NCBI GenBank assembly: GCA_025667525.1
Contig: CM046876.1
Span: 80,455,512 to 80,519,511, forward strand
From: Glebionis coronaria
Taxonomy: Eukaryota > Streptophyta > Magnoliopsida > Asterales > Asteraceae
Reading direction: 5' to 3'
Length of the DNA: 64,000 bases
The notes below the pieces were generated by a model. It was not told where the DNA came from and did no database searches. It saw only the letters and a list, made by a program, of their open reading frames with translations. Shown in pieces: positions 55,716-64,000 of this stretch. Both the position numbers and the translations under genes were made by a program. Within the stretch, counting starts at the first letter, position 1. The number at the start of each line of letters is the position of its first letter.

Positions 55716-58541
55716 CTAAACTTGTAAACCAAGAAAGAAGTTCATCTCCCCCATAGCACTCATCTTGAATTTGTCTGTCATCAGCTTGGAGAAATCCTCA
55801 TTCATCTTTGGATCAGTAGACCCAAAAATGATATCATCAACATAGACCTGAACAAGCAACACATCCTTACCTTTCTTCTTTGTGAATAGTGTCTGATCTA
55901 TGGTGCCCCTCTTGAAGCCATTGTCTACTAAATAAGTAGACAAAGTACCATACCATGCTCTTGGGGCTTGATGAAGTCCATACATAGCCTTTTTGACTCT
56001 ATACACTTTATCTAGATTCTCTGGATCCTCAAAGCCAGGAGGCTGCATCACATATACCTCCTCAACAATTGTTCCATAGAGGAAGGCACTCTTGACATCC
56101 ATTTGATAGACAGTGAAGCCCATGCAGGATGCATAGGCTAAAAAGATCCTAATAGCTTCAATCCTTGCAACTGGTGCAAAGACCTCCTCATAGTCTAGCC
56201 CCTCCTCTTGTGTATATCCCTGAGCCACTAATCTTGCCTTGTTTCTGACCACAATACCTCTTTCATCTCTCTTGTTTCTTAGAACCCATCTTGTTCCTAT
56301 AGGTCTGACATATCTGGGACAATCAACCAGCTCCCAAACATCCTGAATTGCAAATTGGTGAAGCTCATCCTGCATTGCTTCCACCCAACTTGGTTCTTTG
56401 AGAGCATCAAATATCTTCTTGGGTTCCTGTTGTGACAGAAAACAGGCAAACAAACATGCTTGCACAAGAGGGGTATCAACCTTCTTGTGAATATTGGCAA
56501 TAAACCCACCAAGACCTTGATGAGATCTTCTAGTCTGAACAGGAGTCATAATATCACCAACGATTTGAGAAGTGGGGTGATTCTTCATGGTAGAAGTGAG
56601 AACTCCTCCTTCAAACAATCTGGTGTCTTCAACCTCATTTTCCAAGTTGCCAATATCTTCTTCATCAGACTCTTTTTCATCAACATGAGGATGAACCTCT
56701 TCATATAAATTGGAAGGTTCACCTTGTTCAAAAGTGGAAGAGAAAAGATGTGCAGAAGTGTTGTCAACGCCTGAACCTTGGTTGTCAGCGGATGGGCTAA
56801 CAACGCTTGAACTGTTGTTGTCAACGTCTGAGCCATCAACGTCTGAATTGGTCTTGTCAGCGCTAGATTTTCCTTTCTCAGCGCCTGAAGGACCATGCAT
56901 GTTTGTATCTGGTGGTACTTGGGGACCACCATTATGTTTTCCAGCAGTAGCAGCAGCAGCAAAAGCATCTGTCCATATGGGGATTGTAACATATTCTTGT
57001 ATAGGAGATGACTTTTCTGCTTGTGATCCAACCTTTTCATGAACCTGTGTACCTGAAACATCAACAAATTGTTCTTCCACAACATTTGAAGTTACCTTCA
57101 CAATGTCTGGATTAGTGACAGGCATATAATTTAAAGTTCTAGATAAAGGTTCCAAGTCAAACAACCAACTTGGACGACTTTCAGGATCACTAGGTTTACT
57201 CTCTAAAAACCTAACATGTACTCTTTCAAGAATACGTTTTTCCTTTTTAAGATAAACCCTATATCCCTTGCTCTGCACTGAATACCCCATGAAGTAGCCT
57301 TCATCACCTTTTGCACTAAATTTACCTAAGGCATCACTAGTATCCAAAACTACTACATGACAACCAAAAGGTCTGAGAAAACCAATATTAGGTTTTCTTC
57401 CCCAAAGTAACTCATAAGGTGTTTTGTTCTGAATTTTGTTGACCAATACTCTATTTTGAACATAGCAAGCTGTATTAACAGCCTCGGCCCAAAAGGCTAT
57501 AGGAAAATGAGCATCAGCCAACATGGTTCTGGCTGCTTCAATTAGGGTTCTATTTTTCCTCTCAGCAACCCCATTTTGTTGTGGGGTTTTGGCAACACTA
57601 AATTGCCTAGTAATTCCTTTCCTGGCACAAAAATCATCTAACACTTTATTCCTAAATTCACCACCATTATCACTCCTAAGCATTTTAACTTCATTACCAG
57701 ATTTCTTCTCATTCTGAGTGATAAAATTAATTAAAGTGTCAGCTGTATCACTCTTCATAGCTAGAAAAAAGGTCCAAGTAAACCTAGAAAAGTCATCTGT
57801 GATAACAAAGCAGTATGATTTACCATTCAGACTTTCTATATTGGTTGGACCAAATAGGTCCATATGAAGCAAGTGAAGAGGTCTAGTACTAGAGTGCACC
57901 TGTTTGGACTTGAATGAAACCTTGTGTTGCTTGCATTTAAGACATGCAACACAAGAGTGGTCATTGTGGAAGGCCTTCTCAGGCAAACCATCAACCAAGC
58001 CAAGTCTCACAAGCCTGTTTATGTTCTTAAAATTTATGTGCCCTAGTCTCCTGTGCCATAAATTACTTTCATCTACTAAAGCTTTAGCATAAAAACAAGA
58101 CATATTGTTATTCATTCTAATCTCATTCAGATTCACATTGTATATGTCTTTATGCCTAGGTGTTCTATAGTCAATATATTTCTCATCAGGGATCTTATAA
58201 TCCTTGCTTAACACCAAACATTCAGTATCAGTAAACATAACTTTATTTTTGTTATCACAAACTTGTGATACACTAAAAAGATTGTAATCAAGTTCCTTTA
58301 CCAAAAATACGTTTTCAAAACGCAAGTTCTTGGTGAGAAGTGTTCCTTTGCCTGTGATAGTACCATATCCGCCTCCAAAGTAAACCTTATCACCATCCTT
58401 AATGGGAGTGAAGTTGGTCAAATAATCTTCCTTCCCTGTCATGTGCCTTGAGCATCCACTATCCCAATATCCAAAATCATTGACATGTCTTTGAATGCCC
58501 TGCACATAAAGAAAACAAGTTAGTTTTCTTTGGGAACCCAA
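55716..58541 (-). pseudogene. S2 pol: protease, integrase, RT
   Basis: 941 open codons; pol proper likely begins at 58499 (GIQRHVNDF). Protease active site [12 protein letters not shown]. Zinc-binding domain [10 protein letters not shown] and [11 protein letters not shown]. Integrase triad: D in [11 protein letters not shown] in [11 protein letters not shown] in [12 protein letters not shown] Ser/Asp/Val-rich linker with the [15 protein letters not shown] run lies between integrase and RT. RT has [27 protein letters not shown] and the catalytic [10 protein letters not shown]. It ends at TAG 55716-55718 after FFLGLQV. The upstream 14 codons are read through the candidate splice acceptor. Confidence 0.95.
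58500..58523 (-). promoter_or_regulatory. Candidate 3' splice site at the S2 gag-pol junction
   Basis: On the minus strand CTAAC (58523-58519) contains the TAA that ends the frame KAWVPKEN; then TTGTTTTCTTTATGTGCAG to 58500. It matches the S1 arrangement in order and phase. Confidence 0.5.
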
Positions 58542-58691
58542 GCCTTGGAAGACTTGGATTCATCTGGTTGTTCAATAAGAACAGACTTAGTTCTCACAAC
58601 AACCCCATTTTCATCCTTCTTAGGATGAAATACCCAGTTAACCCCAATAGGTTTTGTAATACCTTTGAAATGTAATTAAATCTGTTACAGG
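58524..58691 (-). pseudogene. S2 gag C-terminal tail in a shifted frame
   Basis: Between the TGA at 58692 and pol, another frame is open: GITKPIGVNWVFHPKKDENG, then VVVRTKSVLIEQPD and SKAWVPKEN. It ends in the same WVP motif as S1 Gag (KVWVPLRH), so a frameshift lies near 58680. Confidence 0.65.
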
Positions 58692-59558
58692 TCATTGAAA
58701 CCCATTATCATTAGGGTTTTGATCTTTCTTTGGTCTCCATGTCAAGCTTGAAGAAGCTTTAGACCCCTTACCATGTGGTTGCAAATATTTAGGTCTGGTC
58801 ACGTTTCTGTCAGCGTTGGATTTGGTCTTGTCAACGCTGAAATTTCCCTTGTCAGCGTTGAACCTAGGGTTTGCTACAGAAACCCATTGCCTGATAGACC
58901 AAGTATTTGTCTTTTGAAATGGTCTTTGTCCATGAGTGTTAGACCCTCTAGTGAAGAATGGGGCAGGTCTAACAACTTGTGAACTTTGCTGCATATAAGG
59001 TTTGGGTCTGACAACGTTTGACTTTCTAACAACGTTGACTTTGGGAGCATTGACACACTTATATGCTAAATGTGAAAAACTACCACACGTGTAACAGGCT
59101 TTTCTAGACACAACGCTAGGTCTAGAAGAAAAGAAGCCTGTTCCATCATTGCTAACTTGGCTCTTAGGTGACCTAGTATTCCTATACATCTCTGCATACT
59201 TAATGCTAGGTTTTCTAATAGTGTTTGAGCCAAGGTCAACAACTTTACCAGTGATTGGGTTTGTAACCTCTACGGGAGTTGACTCATTAGGACTTTCACA
59301 TAGCAAGCTACCCTTAACAAATAAGATAGGGTTAGCTTTCTTCCATTCGTTCAAGTCAGTCAACTTTTGTTGATACTCTTCAACTTGGGTGACAATTCTT
59401 GGTGGAGGAATGAATTCCTCCTCTTGGAGTTCTGGCAAACCAGTCCAAGATATGTCCTTCTGTTGGACACCATATAAGTCACCAGCTGGTGGTGGAACCA
59501 CAGAGTAGTCTTTCATCCCAATCCCAGTCATGTCCTTAGGATCCCTTTGTTTACTCAC
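58692..59558 (-). pseudogene. S2 gag C-terminal part with second zinc knuckle
   Basis: In frame with the gag part above across TAG 59595-59597. CYTCGSFSHLAYKC (about residues 155-168) is the second CX2CX4HX4C knuckle. Basic, Ser/Asn-rich. Motif copies are read as NADKGNFSVDKTKSNADR. It ends at TGA 58692. Confidence 0.85.
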
Positions 59559-59594
59559 ACATTCTCCTAGGGTTTGTGTGGGTTTATCAAATCT

Positions 59595-61310
59595 CTAGAT
59601 TTTAAGGCCAACATTATCTTTGTTTTTAATGGCTTCATCTAACTTAGCCTGTAACTCACCATTAACCCTTTCCATGATACTCCTAATATCATTACTAGCA
59701 TTCAACTCATGTTTTAAGATATTTATTTTATCTTTTAAGTCAAATTCCATTTTCTTGTATTCAGAAATTGTCTTCTCAGTTTGAGTGAGAGCTAGTTGGT
59801 AATTAGACAGTTTGCATCTTTCAGTACTCACATCATCTAATAATCTTAACACCTCTTTGTTAAGTCTCTCAGTATTTAACCTACAACCTTTACTACAAAA
59901 AGCATCATCGTATACCTCATTATCAGATGAAGAGGAGGAGTGTGACATGAGAGCATATTGAACATGCTCTTCTTCTTCAATTTTAGCAACCAAAGCTTTA
60001 TCTTCTTCTACATCTTTAGCCAAATAGCTCCAATCCCATCCCATACCATCAATTCCCTGAACTGCAACCATGGCCTTAGGATCCTGAGCTTTAACAATTT
60101 GACTTGAGGGTTTACCCGCATCAAATCTTCTAGGAGATCTGCATTCCCTCATGAAGTGCCCCATACGATGACAGTTGTAGCATTCAACTTTGGATTTATC
60201 AAATCCAGCTGTGTCCTTAGCATTGAAGGTCATCTTCTTCTTAAACCTTCTATTCCATCTGTTTGCTCTTATACTAGCAAGAGCCATGTTCCACTTGATA
60301 TCCATTTCTTCCAAGTGCTCATCACTTATCTGCTCAAGATCCTCATATGTAATCACTGAACCATTGGGCAAAGAAGCAATATAAGCACATACAGTATCCA
60401 GATCTAAACCAACAGGTTTTACTCTTGGTGAGTCACTTTTGTATGTGTCAGCGTCTGAGTATGAGGCGTTGACAGGACATGTTCCAGCGTTGACACATGA
60501 TGATCCAGTAACTAGATGCATGTAAGAGTCCTTCTGATTGAACTGACCTTCACTATGAGAAAAGAAGGCCATGTTACTGTTGGTAGAATTGCTTCCATGT
60601 TCTAAGAGAGTTTCATCTTCCAACAGTCTCAGTTTGTTGTAGATATCATCAAAAGTGGAACTTTTGTGAGTGTTGTTGGCAAGTATAGATCTTGCCTCAA
60701 TCTTCCACGCCTCACCAAGACTTTTAAGAAAAGTGGCATTGATGTCAACATCACCAAGTTGTGTCCCCATAAATGACAATTTGCTTGTAATGTCAAGCAA
60801 TCTGCTTCTTATACTGCTGAGCTTCTCATTAGGTTGAGCCTTGAAGACAGCATAATCATGCATGAGTTGCTTCTTCTTCTCTTCCTTAGTATCTCCATTG
60901 CCACCATATGCAACTTCAAGAGCTGCCCAAAGGTCTTTAGCAGATTCATAAACTCTGTATTTATGCTGGTTCTCTTGTCCCAAAGAGAGTTTCAGAATAT
61001 TTAGGGTTTTCATGTCAACCCTTTTCTTTGCTATGTCTTCAGCAGACACAGCTCTACCATCATCAGGCTTTTCTTTCTTATCTGCTTCATAACATCCATC
61101 AACAGCTGCTCTTCCAGCAATAGCATCAGCAATCTTTTGGGCTTTATTGAAAGTGTTTCCATATTCAATAATCTCCCAGAGTGTGTAGTCATAGATCCCT
61201 AGATATTGCTCAAAGTTGAATTTCCACAATTCAAAGTTGGTTGCATCAAGCATGGGAATCTTAATGTTTGGTAAAGGTGAGGAGGAGGAGGTTATTTATG
61301 GATTTGACAT
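59595..61310 (-). pseudogene. S2 gag, capsid and first zinc knuckle
   Basis: The frame begins at ATG 61310 (MSNP), has a TAA at codon 5, and is open from 61253 (MLDATNFELWKF) for 552 codons. UBN2-type gag domain in the first 230 residues (WKFNFEQYLGIYDYTLWEII, KEEKKKQLMHDYAVF, INATFLKSLGEAW). First knuckle CYNCHRMGHFMREC near residue 360, then a coiled region (LNKEVLRLLDDVSTERCKL). TAG at 59595 ends it. Confidence 0.9.
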
Positions 61311-61394
61311 GATGTTGTTAGGGTTTTGAGAAAATTAGGGTTTTGGTGATTTTTAGGGTTATTATGTTCTTTAAGATCAAAAGTTCCTCAACAA

Positions 61395-61406
61395 GCTCTG
61401 ATACCA
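61395..61406 (-). promoter_or_regulatory. S2 primer binding site
   Basis: Minus strand TGGTATCAGAGC, two bases from the LTR; initiator tRNA-Met type. Confidence 0.95.
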
Positions 61407-61408
61407 CT

Positions 61409-61925
61409 TGTTGATCCCAAACTTAGATCGATTTAGCTTTACGTATACGAGATTAGATCAAGTAATACACTTAGAGAAACCTTTGTATATGTATATGACA
61501 ATCTAAGTGTTATGCGGAATTAACACTTAAACAAGAACACACAAGATATAAACAAACTTTCACTTTGATTAATGATATCAAACTTGCTTACAATGAAATT
61601 AGTTTACGTATGAAAACTTATATTGAACATTAACCTAAAGGTCTTCTTTTATAGACATAAGAAGCCTTGTACAATAATCTACGTATCAACTATTCTAGGT
61701 AAAGATAAATATAGAAAATACATTGTTGTTCCTATCTTTACTAGAAGTAATCTAGAATACAATAAACGCGTAGAGTATATCTTTCCATCAGTGCTTGTCT
61801 TCAATGTATCAACGCTTGACATTGTCTTGTCAACGCTTGAGCTGTCAGCGTTTGTATTACTCCTGTCAACGCTTGTTTTACTCTTGTCAGCGCTCAAGTA
61901 GACTGGCTCTAATTTATTCCCAACA
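61409..61925 (-). repeat. S2 5' LTR
   Basis: 517 bp, differing at about four sites from the left copy. It holds the same in-phase motif cluster (61797-61900). Confidence 0.95.
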
Positions 61926-61930
61926 AGGTT

Positions 61931-64000
61931 AAACCACCTAATTCTCTATAACCTTGGCTTTTATTGCCAATCTATAACCCCCCGCCTCGGCGGAAATGCG
62001 AGGTGAAACTTCATGGACATCATCACAACACAATGGTATCACAGTATAGAATAAACTAAAAGATGACATATATAAATAGGGCGTGTTATGACAACACCAT
62101 AAACATTCAACAATCTCATATAGTGCACAACATCAAATAAACAAATAAACATAAACTCCGCAATGCAAGCCTACGGTCTCTCTAATCCTTCGCTCTCTAA
62201 AGCTTCTATCATCGCTAAGCAAACCTGAAAATGATGCTAAAACACGTCAATATAAAGTTGGTGAGAGTCATAGGTTTAAGACACAAAATAATTCCTTGCT
62301 GTGCTCATTAACAAATCAAATAATTTATAATTTATGGAAAACAATTACTACATGTAAGCAAGCAAGCATAAAAACATACATTGAGATGACACGCGTCTCT
62401 CCGCTCCATAATCCACAATTACACTGGGTAGGCGTACCCATCCGCTCCTATGTTACCATCTCAAATCATAACACTGGTTAGGTGTACCCATCCTCTCCTT
62501 CACAATTAATCACACATGATAGGCGTACCCATCCGCTCCTACAATATCACATACCAAACAAGTCACATACTAGCACATTGATGTCCATACACTTTAAAAC
62601 AACATTTCACAGCACATATTTGTACAAGCATCATTCCATCCCTTACTGAGTAAAACCACTTAAAATACAAGGGACTATGAAACACACCTGAAAGCATAGC
62701 TACGCAAGTCCTCACAAAGCAACTATATCAAACAGCAAACATGTTACCATGCATTGGTCGAAACTCAAATGATGTAACATTCATACGATGGACTCACTAA
62801 ATCTAAATCCTTCATCTAGACCAAATCCCTAAGGTTTAACACATCTATCTCTCCCATATTACATCCAAACATTTCTCATTACTTTTCTGAAAACTTGTGA
62901 ATTTTACCCGCCCAAAACGAATGCAAAAGCCAGACTTAAGCATGTCTAATATTTTTTCCAATTTTTCCATGTCTTCACATAGATCTTAAGTTATTATAGA
63001 AAAATTATAAGAATTATATGACCACAAGTAGCTCCAGTTTTCTAACTCAGCCTAGACCTTCCAAATGTTTACCCATGAACGACCAACCTAAACATCAAAA
63101 CTTTTGCCCTAATTAACAAATAACTTCTTCTTATATATATCATAAATAAGTTGATCCCATGTGTCCTTGTAAAAAGTAGTTCATCTGATAAGGTTTTTGC
63201 CCTCAAAACTTAAACCCAAAATTCAAATTTTAAAATCCCAATTCTGACCACGAATCTTGTAAATTCATAAAAAAGTGACTTCTAGACCTCTAATTGACTT
63301 GAAACCAACGCCATTGAAAAGATAACTCTTTGAACTTAAATTTGAAAAAATAAATCATCTTCTAACTCATTTTTATGACCATGATATAACCTCAACAACT
63401 CGACTTAAAATTCTGGTCAAACTGTAGTTCCGATTTTAAACATAATTAAACCCTTTAATCATCATTAAACCCCACAATAACCTAATTAGTTTAATATTAT
63501 AATCCCTAAAATTATTAATTATAGAAATCATAAACCCTAATTTGAAACCCTAATAAAAAAAATCATAAATCCTAAACCCTAATCCATCATACTAGGTTAC
63601 ATATGTAAATTTAACGTTAATCGAGCTAGTTTTATTATGTACCTTTAATCACTAAGCAAGATCTCTAATTTTCTTGACCTCCATTAATTATTAGACTGAT
63701 CGTAGGTTTATTTAAGGTTTATGGGTCATTTTTGAGGTCTTGGGATGTTTATATATGCTTTGGTAACCTCCTGGACAAGTTTAGGCCTAATTAGGACTCC
63801 TATATAATAATTATCTTAAATTAATTTATTTTTTATTAAAATATTCAACCATGGGCCCCACAATTATGACTCCCTTTCAATATTTTATTAATTTAATTGT
63901 TAGTTACTTATAATTACCATTAATTAAAATTCATATGATACTTATAGAATATATATAATATATATCTAATGTACATACATCACGTATGATACATACGTAA
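61931..64000 (-). mobile_element. Old Ty3 element G3: PBS and 5' LTR (incomplete)
   Basis: On the minus strand the end of an LTR (GGGGGGTTATA, 61983-61972) is followed by a degraded initiator-Met PBS (TGGCAATAAAAGCC, 61969-61956) and the leader phrase AAGGTTATAGAG. The LTR shows CACGCC near its end, as in G1 and G2, and a triple repeat of AGGCGTACCCATCCGCTCCT (62425-62540). The LTR runs past the window. No gene is seen. Divergence from G1 and G2 is large, so this is the oldest LTR layer in the right half. Confidence 0.65.

Larger units (their letters stand above)
39827..61925 (-). mobile_element. Ty1/copia SIRE-type element S2, interrupted by G1
   Basis: LTRs of 517 bp each (39827-40343 and 61409-61925) differ at about four sites; the TSD is AGGTT (39822-39826, 61926-61930). 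Without G1 the element is about 11.9 kb. It has the same gene order as S1: gag, protease, integrase, RT, RNase H, env-like. It carries about 45 copies of a GTCAACG/GTCAGCG motif. Stops and frameshifts disable gag, pol and the env-like gene. Confidence 0.95.

Overview
The window is nuclear DNA from a flowering plant, most probably a eudicot. This rests on one intact intron-containing host gene (CMP-KDO synthetase, KDSB) with plant-style introns, set in layered LTR retrotransposons of plant-specific lineages (Ty3 Athila, Ty3 chromovirus of Tekay/Del type, Ty1 SIRE/Maximus with an env-like gene). A composite such as Tanacetum, Chrysanthemum or Artemisia is my guess from the look of the SIRE elements; the sequence does not prove it.

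Layout. 1-8256: a decayed minus-strand Athila element whose 3' LTR lies outside the window; it sits in the 3' internal end of a plus-strand Ty3 element (G2). G2's 3' LTR starts at 8492, is split by a 21.65-kb insertion, and resumes at 31086-32729. The insertion (9429-31080, TSD GATTT) is a non-autonomous LTR element, here called L, with no pol but three ORFs. L's own 3' LTR is split by a SIRE element, S1 (17577-29627, TSD ATATC). 32730-39340 is the only non-LTR island: a gene remnant, a tRNA-type SINE with a 12-bp TSD (33800-34002), KDSB on the minus strand in 8 exons (34701-36908), a palindromic minisatellite (37240-37705) and a possible exon (38194-38490). 39827-61925: a second SIRE element, S2, on the minus strand (TSD AGGTT), whose env-like gene is cut by a Ty3 element, G1 (43202-53379, TSD CCCAT). 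S2 itself lies in the leader of an old minus-strand Ty3 element, G3, whose decayed PBS and 5' LTR occupy 61931-64000.

How the parts relate. KDSB is the only gene with a clear cell function (activation of KDO for the pectin rhamnogalacturonan II). S1 and S2 carry gag, protease, integrase, reverse transcriptase, RNase H and an env-like gene but hold frameshifts and stops. L and G1 lack usable pol and must have moved in trans.

Most interesting structure: (1) an array of six hairpins with covarying stems and a conserved GAACCATAG-type loop in the leader of G1, found again at the same distance from the PBS in the divergent G3; (2) in L, a palindrome-rich module of about 80 bp in the LTR and again ahead of each of its three ORFs, two of which encode paralogous proteins with an HG-S-C-x-C-C signature; (3) in S2, about 45 copies of a short motif read almost always in the frame [Asn/Ser]-[Ala/Val]-Asp-Lys, even in the LTR and spacer; (4) in both S1 and S2, a gag stop codon embedded in a CTAAC branch-point-like site followed by a pyrimidine tract and AG exactly where pol opens. 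All identities, counts and family assignments were made by eye.
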